Source of the DNA: Bacteroidales bacterium
Lineage (GTDB): Bacteria; Bacteroidota; Bacteroidia; Bacteroidales; Prolixibacteraceae
Direction: 5' to 3'
Assembly (NCBI GenBank): GCA_012729335.1
Contig: JAAYDJ010000026.1
Coordinates: 1-64,000, forward strand
DNA length: 64,000 nucleotides
Below, one piece after another: positions 30,296 through 38,476 of this stretch; position 1 is the stretch's first letter, and every line of letters starts with the position of its first letter. The notes beneath the pieces are model-generated. The model did not search any database, was not told the origin of the DNA, and saw only the letters and a list, made by a program, of their open reading frames with translations. A program made the translations under genes and the position numbers.

Positions 30296-32062
30296 TCAGG
30301 GCTGGGAGGAGAAGATCCTGCCCACCGGGTACCTTCGCCAGCTTTTCTCGAACCAGGGGGAGTTGTTGTAAATAAAAGCCATCTGGGCGTTGTGGCTGGC
30401 GGCAAAGGCAGGGTCAGCCGACCGCCGCTTTTCCAGCTCTTTTTTTAACTCCGGAAGCTCAGTGAGGGTCCGCAGGGCATTCTCCTCAAAGCCGTAAGGC
30501 GAAAAATACTCCCGCTGGTCCAGTACCGAGTCGTAAAAATTCCATCGGAAAAAGGAATCATTGGCTTTGGGCTCAAGCATCTCGATAATGTAGCGCATGC
30601 CTTTCTGGCGGACGGGTACGAGCCAGTCGCCGGCATAAAACCTGATCTCCTGTACCTCACTGCGGGTGGTGAAGCTGTCGTGGTAATAGTGCCCGTTATA
30701 GGGGCGCACCGCACCCTTCAGATCTTCGATATAGTCGACGGTCACCCTGATCACCGTATCGCGCAGGAGTTTCGTATGTTGGATGCGGTTCAGCGCCATC
30801 CTTTCCAGGACCGGTTTCCAGGCCTGGGGCACCACGTAGTAATCGGGAACGGGCACACTTTCGGCCGGTACATACTTATTGTAGTATCGGATGGAGTCGG
30901 TATAGGGCCGGCTGCGGTCGTACCCTTTGCGGGCCACACCGGTTACGGCGCTGACCTGCTGTTCGTCCATCTCATATCCCTTGAACTCGATCATCTGCCA
31001 GCTGGTGGAATCGAGCCTCCAGCTGAGGGGAAACTCCCTGGCCTCCATGGTTTCCCGGAGGGCTTCCTCGCGCAGTTCCCTGATCTTCTTCCCGTTTTCG
31101 GCGGTATAACCGGTCAGAAGTGTGAGAAACTGATAGACCGATTTGACCCGGTCGGGGAAAGGCTTGTATATGAGATTCTCGGTGATCATCCCCAGGGAGT
31201 GGAACAATCCGCTGTAGCCAATGGAGTAACGGGGCGATTCGAAAGTGCCCACGATGCCGCTTCGGGCATCCTCATAAAACCAGTCGACATAGGGAATCAA
31301 TTCATATTCTCCCTGTTTCATCCCGGTATAGAGGGCCGGCAGCATTTCCCGGTCGAGGAAGCGGCTGAGCGCCGGCGGGTACTGGTCAGGGTGGGGCGGA
31401 ATCAGGGTGATGCAGTACTGGTGGTCAGATCCATTGGTGGTATGGGTGTCGAGAAAAACATCGGGATCCCATTGGTGGAATATCTGCGTGAAACTGCGCG
31501 CATTTTCCGAATCGCACTTGGTGAAGTCCCGGTTGAGGTCAAGATTGGCAGCGTTGCCCCTGAATCCCGTCTCATAGGGAGTGGCCTGACCCGACCGGTT
31601 GTAGGCACTCCGGTTCAGGGCTCCACCAATGTTGTACACCGGAATAATGACCACCACCACCTCCTCGAGCCAACGGCCCATATTCTGGTGGTTGCGCAGC
31701 AAATCCCCGGCAAAGAGCAGGCTCGCATCGATCCCTTCCGGCTCACCAGGGTGAATCCCGTTGTTGACCAGCAGAACCGTCTTCCCGGAAGCCTTCACCT
31801 TCGCAGGATCAAATGTGCGGTCACTGCTGATGATGAAGGTATGCAGGGGCTTCCCGCAATCGGTCATCCCTGCCTCCACCAGAACCGCCTCCTTATACGC
31901 TTCATCGAGCAGACGAAACATGCCGATCGTCTCCTCCCATGTAGGCGAGTAGTTTTCTTCATAGCGGAGCTTTACCAGCCGCTCCTCCGGATCTGCGGCC
32001 GTCGCCAGTCCGGGCAGCAAAAGTGCCATGCCCAGAATGAAAGGAAAATATTTAAGATGCAT
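30296..32062 (-). CDS. Secreted M14 family zinc carboxypeptidase
   Basis: 588 residues from the ATG at 32062. That start is preferred to the upstream ATG at 32107 because it places a signal peptide (MHLKYF..., ending GLATAA) at the N-terminus. The peptidase domain has HPGEPEG with the zinc-binding His and Glu (near residue 100), and LDTHTTNGSDHQY with the third zinc ligand. The C-terminal third (about 340-588) is of unknown fold and ends in AFIYNNSPWFEKSW. M14 proteins of this size in Bacteroidota are exported and trim peptides or cell-wall stems. It follows folA by 68 bases on the same strand. Confidence 0.85.
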   Translation of the reverse strand: MHLKYFPFILGMALLLPGLATAADPEERLVKLRYEENYSPTWEETIGMFRLLDEAYKEAVLVEAGMTDCGKPLHTFIISSDRTFDPAKVKASGKTVLLVNNGIHPGEPEGIDASLLFAGDLLRNHQNMGRWLEEVVVVIIPVYNIGGALNRSAYNRSGQATPYETGFRGNAANLDLNRDFTKCDSENARSFTQIFHQWDPDVFLDTHTTNGSDHQYCITLIPPHPDQYPPALSRFLDREMLPALYTGMKQGEYELIPYVDWFYEDARSGIVGTFESPRYSIGYSGLFHSLGMITENLIYKPFPDRVKSVYQFLTLLTGYTAENGKKIRELREEALRETMEAREFPLSWRLDSTSWQMIEFKGYEMDEQQVSAVTGVARKGYDRSRPYTDSIRYYNKYVPAESVPVPDYYVVPQAWKPVLERMALNRIQHTKLLRDTVIRVTVDYIEDLKGAVRPYNGHYYHDSFTTRSEVQEIRFYAGDWLVPVRQKGMRYIIEMLEPKANDSFFRWNFYDSVLDQREYFSPYGFEENALRTLTELPELKKELEKRRSADPAFAASHNAQMAFIYNNSPWFEKSWRRYPVGRIFSSQP

Positions 32063-32130
32063 TCTGTAAACCGGTTTGTTTATTATGAATTGGTGTGGAT
32101 AACTCATCTGTTCTTCTTCCTGGTCTCAGA

Positions 32131-32637
32131 CTATGGCAGTTCACTCTGCTCTTTTTTTTCCAAATTGAGATAGGAATAGGCAAATCCGTTGGTTTCATCG
32201 AAATGGTCTTCGCGGCTGGTCTCCCTCCAGTCGGAATAGTTGATTTCAGGAAACCAGGTGTCGGCGTCGAAGGGCTGGTGGACCAGCGTGAGGTAGAGCT
32301 TTCGGGCGAGAGGAAAGAACTGCCTGTAGATGGATCCCCCTCCGATCACAAAAGCCTCCTCCTCGCCTGCAACCTTTGCCATGGCTTGCTCCACGCTAAA
32401 TACCGTTTCGCATCCCGGGAAATCATCCTCCAGGTTGTCGGTGATCACGATGTTCCTTCTTCCGGGTAAGGGCCATCTGGGCAGTGACAACAGGGTATTG
32501 CGCCCCATTATAACCGGATGTCCCAGGGTAATCCTCTTGAACCTCTTCAGATCATCAGGTAGGTGGAACAACAGATCGTTATCCTTCCCGATGGCAAAAT
32601 TCTCTGCAATGGCTACGATGATGGAAATATTATTCAT
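32131..32637 (-). CDS. folA: Dihydrofolate reductase
   Basis: 168 residues, full length. Motifs: ISIIVAIAENFAIGKDNDLL (5-24), LPDDLKRFKRITLGHPVIMGR with the substrate-binding Asp and the GxxR motif (26-46), LPGRRNIVITDN, and the NADPH loop VIGGGSIYRQFFPLA (about 96-110). It reduces dihydrofolate formed by ThyA, whose gene lies directly upstream on the same strand, so the pair makes dTMP and keeps the folate cycle turning. Its start codon is 4 bases from an array of 17 heptamers that takes the place of a normal leader and has no Shine-Dalgarno. Confidence 0.95.
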   Translation of the reverse strand: MNNISIIVAIAENFAIGKDNDLLFHLPDDLKRFKRITLGHPVIMGRNTLLSLPRWPLPGRRNIVITDNLEDDFPGCETVFSVEQAMAKVAGEEEAFVIGGGSIYRQFFPLARKLYLTLVHQPFDADTWFPEINYSDWRETSREDHFDETNGFAYSYLNLEKKEQSELP

Positions 32638-32641
32638 AAAA

Positions 32642-32765
32642 TGAGTCTTGAGTCTGGAATCTGGAATCTTGAGTCTTGAGTCTGGAATCTGGAATCTGGA
32701 ATCTGGAATCTGGAGTCTGGAATCTGGAGTCTGGAATCTGGAATCTTGAGTCTTGAGTCTTGAGT
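32642..32765 (-). repeat. Heptanucleotide array (KGARTCT x17), every unit a GANTC site
   Basis: Seventeen consecutive 7-base units of the form [T/G]GA[G/A]TCT run from 32642 to 32760, then a partial unit. Each full unit contains GAATC or GAGTC, that is a GANTC motif (the HinfI/CcrM recognition sequence). The array fills almost the whole space between thyA and folA. Confidence 0.95.
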
Positions 32766-32816
32766 AATGCTGCCTTCCCTGGTTTCGTTGGCACTGAGGG
32801 GCAGGTAGGGTAAGGT

Positions 32817-33611
32817 TCAGACGGCTACCTTGCCGGGAATGTGGGGGTGGGCCTGGTAGTTGACCAGTTCGAAGTCCCCATATGTGAACCCGAAGATGTT
32901 GCTCACCTCCGGGTTGAGTTTCATTTCCGGGAGGGGCAGGGGTTGACGGGTGAGCTGCAGTTTGACCTGCTCGAGATGGTTGGTATAAATATGTACGTCG
33001 CCGCCGGTCCAGATGAAGTCTCCCGGCTGGTACCCTGTGACCTGGGCCATCATGAGGGTCAGCAGGGCATAGGAGGCGATGTTGAAGGGTACTCCCAGGA
33101 AGACGTCGCAGCTCCGCTGGTAAAGCTGGCAGGAGAGTTTACCTCCGGCCACATAAAACTGAAAGAGGAGATGGCATGGGGGAAGATGCATTTTCTCCAG
33201 GTCGCCCACATTCCAGGCGCTGACGATATGCCTGCGTGAATCAGGGTTGTTCTTCAGGCTATCCACCACCTGGCTGATCTGGTCGATGGTGTGGCCGTCG
33301 GAGGCGGTCCAGCTCCGCCACTGCGCCCCGTATACCGGCCCCAGCTCTCCGTCTTCACCTGCCCACTCGTTCCATATGCGAACCCCGTTCTCCTGCAGAT
33401 ACCTGACATTGGTATCTCCCCGCAGAAACCACAGAAGTTCGTGAATGATCGATTTCAGATGCAACTTCTTGGTGGTCACCACCGGAAATCCCTCTTGCAG
33501 GGAGAACCGCATCTGGTGCCCGAATATGCTCAGGGTGCCCGTTCCCGTGCGGTCCTTCTTCTCGGTACCTTCCCTCAGGATGGTATCCAGCAGGTCAAGA
33601 TATTGTCTCAT
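32817..33611 (-). CDS. thyA: Thymidylate synthase
   Basis: 264 residues from the ATG at 33611, the same length as the E. coli enzyme. An upstream in-frame ATG (33683) would add 24 unrelated residues and is rejected. Motifs: [17 protein letters not shown] (20-36), [24 protein letters not shown] with the catalytic Cys (near 146), [20 protein letters not shown], and [15 protein letters not shown]. It methylates dUMP with methylene-tetrahydrofolate. A TATATTTG box (33633-33640, minus) lies 22 bases upstream of the start. It is followed by folA after the heptamer array. Confidence 0.97.
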   Translation of the reverse strand: MRQYLDLLDTILREGTEKKDRTGTGTLSIFGHQMRFSLQEGFPVVTTKKLHLKSIIHELLWFLRGDTNVRYLQENGVRIWNEWAGEDGELGPVYGAQWRSWTASDGHTIDQISQVVDSLKNNPDSRRHIVSAWNVGDLEKMHLPPCHLLFQFYVAGGKLSCQLYQRSCDVFLGVPFNIASYALLTLMMAQVTGYQPGDFIWTGGDVHIYTNHLEQVKLQLTRQPLPLPEMKLNPEVSNIFGFTYGDFELVNYQAHPHIPGKVAV

Positions 33612-33632
33612 CAGTCTGTTCTTGCTTACCGG

Positions 33633-33640
33633 CAAATATA
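33633..33640 (-). promoter_or_regulatory. Probable -7 promoter box for thyA
   Basis: Read on the minus strand this is TATATTTG, matching TAnnTTTG, with a leader of about 15 bases. A second match, TAAATTTG (33681-33688), lies further upstream. Confidence 0.45.
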
Positions 33641-33765
33641 CACATTTTGGATCACCGGCGGGATTCCGGATTCTACAGTGCAAATTTACCCGCTACCGGG
33701 CAATGCCTGTCGGTTTATCCTAAATCGTGAAGGATTGGCCTGCCTTGCGGGCCCCGGGAAGGAAC

Positions 33766-35049
33766 CTATTTCAGAAAGGCAGGTGTCACGGAAAACATCA
33801 GGTAGGCCCAGTTCTGGGTGGACTGGTGGTCGCCGCCTGGTTTGACCAGTTCCATACTTTCCCCGGCAAACATATGTGAATAGCCCAGAGAAATCTTCGC
33901 CGCCGGATTTACCGTCCAGGTGAGGTCCCAGTCCACTTCGGTCCCCAGGTATTTCCTGGCCGCTCCGGGGAGGGCCGCCGCTGCTCCGAAGTAGTGAATA
34001 TGCAGGTTCCACTGCACCTTTTTAAACCGGCTGCAGGCCCATTTGAAATAAATGTCGTTCAGACCCGGCCCGTTGATGTGCTGCCCCCCTACATAGAAAT
34101 AGTCCATGAATCCGTTGAACTTGTGGTTGGTTCCGTATAACGGATTAAAGGCTTTGTTTTCGGAGATTTCCCCGGCATCGTTGCCAGAAAGGTATTCATA
34201 GCCGAAGGTGGCTGTCGCCGTGGGATTCATCTTCGCCGACAATTCCGCCAACAGGTTCAGGGCGTTCACATCGCGGTTGAGGTTGTCCTTGCCTGTCTGA
34301 TAGTAGAAATTGGCGGCCAGAGAAACCGCCGAGGCGGGTTTTACGGTGAGCCGGCCCCCTAATGTCTGTGCATAGCGGGTTTCCTGCTCGCCACCCGATA
34401 TCACCGGCACCCCGTTGTTGAGAAACAACAGGCTCAATGATTCGTTTTTCCAGCTTTTATGAAACCAGGCAAACTGCATGTCCTTGTAGGCGTCGGGCCC
34501 GTCATAGCGGTTGTTCCGGCGGTTGCTATTTTCATGGTGGGCCACACCCAGATGTACCTTGACCTCTTTTTCATATTTAAGGAGAAAAAGGTCGTGGGAG
34601 CGGGCTTGCTGGGTCCAGCCCACATTCCCGAAAATACGGTGATCGTCATAATTAAGTTCCTGCCTGCCTGCTTTCAGCGAGAAAACAGGTGTGAAGAGGA
34701 TTTCGGCCCAGCCTTCGTGCAGGGAAACCGCTTTTTCCTGGTTCTCGACCAGCTGGGGTTGGTTCCCCCATACGCGCACATCCTGCAGAACCAGTCCGGT
34801 GCGAATGTGCTCACTGCTGAAAAGAAGATTCAGCCGTGTGCGTTGTGACGTGAACAGCGAACCCTTCTGGTCCTCTCCGGCCAGGGTTCCGTAACCATGG
34901 CTCATCTCGGAACGCGGCCGGTATTCCCCCGTCAGGGAAAACTGTGCACCAGCGACCGCCGGTAACAGAAGCCATAATGTACACCAAACCATGATCCCTG
35001 AACAGGGAAGTACCCTGCACTGATTCCGGCTTACCTCCATATTTCCCAT
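33766..35049 (-). CDS. Outer membrane beta-barrel, alginate-export-like
   Basis: 427 residues. Positively charged N-terminus and hydrophobic stretch ending AVAGAQ (about residue 36) form a signal peptide; the ATG at 34992 is a possible but poorer start. The mature part is built of alternating amphipathic strands. It has features of the alginate-export/porin group: QRTRLNLLFSSEHIRTGLVLQDVRVWG (split over residues about 68-94), LKAGRQELNYDDHRIFG, and a C-terminus ending in FSVTPAFLK. Relatives are often next to nrfHA in Bacteroidota, as here (nrfA is 132 bases upstream on the same strand). It may let nitrite or other small solutes through, which is inference. Confidence 0.7.
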   Translation of the reverse strand: MGNMEVSRNQCRVLPCSGIMVWCTLWLLLPAVAGAQFSLTGEYRPRSEMSHGYGTLAGEDQKGSLFTSQRTRLNLLFSSEHIRTGLVLQDVRVWGNQPQLVENQEKAVSLHEGWAEILFTPVFSLKAGRQELNYDDHRIFGNVGWTQQARSHDLFLLKYEKEVKVHLGVAHHENSNRRNNRYDGPDAYKDMQFAWFHKSWKNESLSLLFLNNGVPVISGGEQETRYAQTLGGRLTVKPASAVSLAANFYYQTGKDNLNRDVNALNLLAELSAKMNPTATATFGYEYLSGNDAGEISENKAFNPLYGTNHKFNGFMDYFYVGGQHINGPGLNDIYFKWACSRFKKVQWNLHIHYFGAAAALPGAARKYLGTEVDWDLTWTVNPAAKISLGYSHMFAGESMELVKPGGDHQSTQNWAYLMFSVTPAFLK

Positions 35050-35181
35050 CTTCTGATTATTAAATTAATTCTATCAATCTCGTGATCGGTCCCGTGGAAT
35101 CGCGGGAATTCAACTGCATTAAGGGAAAGGATGGCCCGGGAAAGGTGAAGGTTGTGGTTTCGAACTACCGGGCCCGGGGAT

Positions 35182-36684
35182 TCAGTTCCACTTGCTTTCA
35201 CGTTCGGCGGCCGTGGCTTTCCATCCCGGAACAATCTCCTTCAGGAAGGCGGCTTTCTCCTCGTTGAATTTCTTCATATCCAGTCCGATAAACTCCTGGG
35301 CCTTGGCTTTGGTGTCGATATCGGGGTAGGGGATCTCTTCGTTGAATCCGAGGGCTGAGAGGAGACGGGCAAGCTTTATGCGGGTTTCCTGGGCGATGGT
35401 CTGGCCATGGGAGACGATGCGTGCGCATTCCACTGGCGCGTGAAAGGAGCCTCCATGGGTGGCCGCCACATAGTCCCAGCGCCATTGGGCACGTCTGATG
35501 CCGTCGAGGATATCTTTCATCTGATCTTCGGTGGCTCCCAGGTCCCAGGCTTTTTTAGCTTCCACATGGGCGCGTACCAGCGATTTCTCCAGTTCGTGGC
35601 GGGCAGCGAGCACCTTGTCCTGCCGGTCGTAGACGTTTTGCACCAGGGTTTCGGCTTCTTCGCGGTGGCACACCTGGCAGGAGGCGGCAATGTTGTTGAG
35701 GGGGCTCTGCATCTTATGGTTGGTGAATTTCACCCCGCCTTCACTCTGGTAAGGCATGTGGCAGTCGGCACAGGCCACCCCCCGCTGGGCATGAATGCCG
35801 TGCTGCGCCATCTCATAATCGGGGTGCTGGGCTTTCAGCATGGGCGCTTTGCTCAGGGCATGCGTCCAGTCACTGAAGGCAATGCCATCATAGTAAATTT
35901 CCATCTCTTCGACCGTCATCCCTTTGTCCCACGGAAAAGTCAGGTAGTTGGCCCCTTCGGCTACCTTCTTATTGAAATAGTATTCGACGTGGCACTGGGC
36001 GCAGACCAGCGTGCGCATCTCCTGATAGCTGGCTTTGGTGATGTCCCTGCCTTGTCTTTCGAAGGCTTCGATCAGCGCGGGTCTCGAAATGTGCAGATTG
36101 GCGGTTTTGGCATCGTGGCAATCGGCACAGCCGATCGGATTGACGACCTCGGGTCCTAACCGGGCCCACTGCCCTGTGTAGTACTGGGTGATCCCTTCCT
36201 CTTTCATCATTCGAGGCACGTCGGGACTCTTACACGTCCAGCAGGTGGTGGGCTGCGGCCCCGCATCGGGGGTCATAGGCGCACCGGTCCGCAGCGTATT
36301 AAGAACATCCTCCACCGCATAGAAATGGCCACGCCCCTGCTTGTAGTCACGCGAGAAAAGATATCCCGCCCAGAGCACCACCATCTCGGGCACCTCCTCC
36401 AGCATGTCGACGGTGGCATTGCCTCCGTGCTTGCTCCGGAAGGTGGTGTCGGCCGTGCCGTAATAGGACTGGAATTCACGGGGATAATTCTCTCCCCACA
36501 CTTCGTTTCTGACTTCTCCGTCACGGATCTCCGTCTTGGGCGTATTTACGAACAAGGCTTCGGCGCGGCGCTCGATGATCGAGGAGGCCAGCAATCCGAG
36601 CAAAAAGACAATAACAATGGTGACGAAAAACAACAGCCATGCCAGGCCGGGCTTTTTCTGGGTCAGTTCGGTGATCGATTTCAT
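35182..36684 (-). CDS. nrfA: Cytochrome c nitrite reductase (ammonia-forming), NrfA
   Basis: 500 residues, normal length. An N-terminal membrane/signal segment (15-37) is followed by the five haem sites. The first is the special CWTCK (148-152), whose Lys ligates the catalytic haem. Then come GCADCHD, CAQCHVE, CADCHMP and CQVCHRE. The enzyme reduces nitrite to ammonia with six electrons in the periplasm. The electron donor NrfH is encoded just upstream on the same strand. Its ATG is the last codon of leader copy B, which fills the 178-base space between nrfH and nrfA. Confidence 0.97.
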   Translation of the reverse strand: MKSITELTQKKPGLAWLLFFVTIVIVFLLGLLASSIIERRAEALFVNTPKTEIRDGEVRNEVWGENYPREFQSYYGTADTTFRSKHGGNATVDMLEEVPEMVVLWAGYLFSRDYKQGRGHFYAVEDVLNTLRTGAPMTPDAGPQPTTCWTCKSPDVPRMMKEEGITQYYTGQWARLGPEVVNPIGCADCHDAKTANLHISRPALIEAFERQGRDITKASYQEMRTLVCAQCHVEYYFNKKVAEGANYLTFPWDKGMTVEEMEIYYDGIAFSDWTHALSKAPMLKAQHPDYEMAQHGIHAQRGVACADCHMPYQSEGGVKFTNHKMQSPLNNIAASCQVCHREEAETLVQNVYDRQDKVLAARHELEKSLVRAHVEAKKAWDLGATEDQMKDILDGIRRAQWRWDYVAATHGGSFHAPVECARIVSHGQTIAQETRIKLARLLSALGFNEEIPYPDIDTKAKAQEFIGLDMKKFNEEKAAFLKEIVPGWKATAAERESKWN

Positions 36685-36851
36685 TTGGATATTTGTTTGT
36701 TAATGACTTGCTCTTCAGTTGTATTTCAAGATGAAGCCAGTTGATGTGCTTCACGCCCATGGAATTGGCTTCGCGGTGCTCCGCCGAACTTCGTTTCGCA
36801 TGGAGCAAATAAACATGTCCTTATGTGGTCGAAGCACCAAGCGACTTTCAT
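36682..36851 (-). repeat. Leader repeat copy B, upstream of nrfA
   Basis: The 83-base core is 36682-36764, ending on the nrfA ATG. The outer part to 36851 (ATGAAAGTCGC at its far end) aligns with copy A. Relative to A there is one 30-base insertion between TTTGCTCCATG and TTCCATGGGC; it is itself GC-rich and hairpin-prone. The stem TGAAGC/GCTTCA is intact. Confidence 0.85.
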
Positions 36852-36862
36852 AGGTTTCGGTT

Positions 36863-37438
36863 TTAATTCTCTTTTGAATTTTTACGGAGCCATTCGGGAA
36901 CAGGGCTTTCCAGAAGGGGGACTCTGGCATAGGGTACGCTTGACAGGCTGTTGACCTTTCCGTGGGGTACTTCCCGGTGACATTCAATACAGCGGCGGCC
37001 TTCCCTGACTCCCCGGTACATGGCCACGGAGGCTTCCAGTTTGGGATCAACCAGAAGCTGCTCATGACACCTGATGCAGTTGTTGTGAACCACCCGGGCT
37101 CCGGGCTCCAGAATGCGGATCACCTGCCGCTCCATCCGCAGGGTGAACAGCGTGGAATGACGCAATCCGTCGTTGGCCTTGAAATAGTACTTGTTGAACA
37201 CGTTGTTGTGAGGCACATGACAGTCGTTGCAATGGGCTTTCTCCCGGTGGGAGCTGTGGTTCCACGTGGCATACTGGGGCGCCATGATGTGACAGTTGAC
37301 ACACGCCTCCGGCCGGTCGGAAAGGTAAAGATGCGCCTTCCCCAGGTAAACGGAAAAAAGTCCGAGCCCGGTAAAAATCCCCGCCAGAATCAGTACCGGG
37401 AAACGCCATTGCGGCGGTGGCAGAAATCGTCGGAACAT
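36863..37438 (-). CDS. nrfH: Cytochrome c nitrite reductase small subunit, NrfH
   Basis: 191 residues. One N-terminal membrane helix (about 13-32) anchors a periplasmic NapC/NirT-type domain with four haem motifs: CVNCHIM, CNDCHVP, CIRCHEQ and CIECHRE. It takes electrons from menaquinol and passes them to NrfA, so the two genes form the respiratory ammonification complex. The gene has no other partner nearby apart from the barrel gene downstream of nrfA. Confidence 0.95.
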   Translation of the reverse strand: MFRRFLPPPQWRFPVLILAGIFTGLGLFSVYLGKAHLYLSDRPEACVNCHIMAPQYATWNHSSHREKAHCNDCHVPHNNVFNKYYFKANDGLRHSTLFTLRMERQVIRILEPGARVVHNNCIRCHEQLLVDPKLEASVAMYRGVREGRRCIECHREVPHGKVNSLSSVPYARVPLLESPVPEWLRKNSKEN

Positions 37439-37613
37439 AAGTAGCGGTTTATGGTGTTTTGTGCAAGTTAGTGATTTAGTTAAAACGATTTCCGGTTTAT
37501 GTTATACAATACCTTTTTATATGACTTTTGTTCAATGAACTTCCTGGCGCTGCAGTGCCGGATCCCGTTTCACGACTGCCGGTCGCTTCCTGAGATAAGG
37601 AGGTTGGGAAGGA

Positions 37614-38417
37614 TCACTCTTCCAGCGAGGCCCCACATCTCTTGCAGAAGCGGGCGTCGTCATCGTGTTTTTCAAGCAGGCAATTGCGGCATACCTGTGT
37701 GTTGTAATTTTCCCGCTTTCCCAGGAGGCTGGCCGTGACAATTCCCGTGGGAACCGCAATGATCGAATAGCCCAGGATCATCACCAGACTTGCCAGAAAC
37801 TTGCCCAACCCTGTCACGGGCGAGAGGTCGCCATACCCCACGGTGGTGAGGGTGACGATGGCCCAGTAAATGCTGGTGGGAATGTCGGTGAATCCCGCTT
37901 TCTCCCCTTCAACCAGATACATGACGGTGCCGATGATCAGGGCCAGTGTCAGTACAAAAATGATGAACACACTGATTTTCTCCCGGCTGTGCCAGAGGGC
38001 TCCGGCAATAAGCCGCCCCGCCCGGGTATAGCGGCTTAGCTTCAGAATCCTGAAAACCCGCAACAGCCTGATGGCGCGGATCACAATCAGACTGTGTCCT
38101 CCTGTAAACAATAGCCCCAGATAAGTGGGAAGCAGCGCAAATAAATCCACCATGCCATAAAAACTGAAAACATATTTCCACGGCCTGTTGACGACCCAGA
38201 TGCGCGTAAGGTATTCCAGGGTGAAAATGGCGGTGATCACCCATTCCAGGCTCCTGAGCAGGGTGTGGTAGCGTACTCTGATGGTGGGTACACTTTCCAG
38301 CATGACCAGCAGAATGCTGAAAATGATGGTCCCGAGCAGAATTTCATCGAAGAGCTTGCCTTCACGGGTATCGGCTTCGAAGATAATGCTGTAGAGTTTT
38401 TGCTTAAGTTCCTTCAT
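37614..38417 (-). CDS. Voltage-gated-type potassium channel with zinc-ribbon tail
   Basis: 267 residues with six membrane segments. The fourth, IRAIRLLRVFRILKLSRYTR (about 114-133), has basic residues at every third position like a voltage sensor. The pore loop has TTVGYGDLSP (selectivity filter, about 191-200), followed by the inner helix. The C-terminal 40 residues carry two CxxC pairs (CRNC and CKRC, about 236-262) that fit a zinc ribbon, in the place where other channels have RCK or cyclic-nucleotide domains. It is a K+-selective channel. Gating by the ribbon is unknown. It stands alone between nrfH and recG. Confidence 0.88.
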   Translation of the reverse strand: MKELKQKLYSIIFEADTREGKLFDEILLGTIIFSILLVMLESVPTIRVRYHTLLRSLEWVITAIFTLEYLTRIWVVNRPWKYVFSFYGMVDLFALLPTYLGLLFTGGHSLIVIRAIRLLRVFRILKLSRYTRAGRLIAGALWHSREKISVFIIFVLTLALIIGTVMYLVEGEKAGFTDIPTSIYWAIVTLTTVGYGDLSPVTGLGKFLASLVMILGYSIIAVPTGIVTASLLGKRENYNTQVCRNCLLEKHDDDARFCKRCGASLEE

Positions 38418-38476
38418 ATTTGTTGGTTTTAACCTGTCAGGGATGGTGGTGTCGTTCAGGGGTCAGCAGGCCCTGG

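Noticed and set aside
30680-32173. A 497-residue ORF antisense to the M14 peptidase
   Set aside because: Shadow of the real gene, as shown by the zinc motifs on the minus strand. The antisense frame has no domain or signal.
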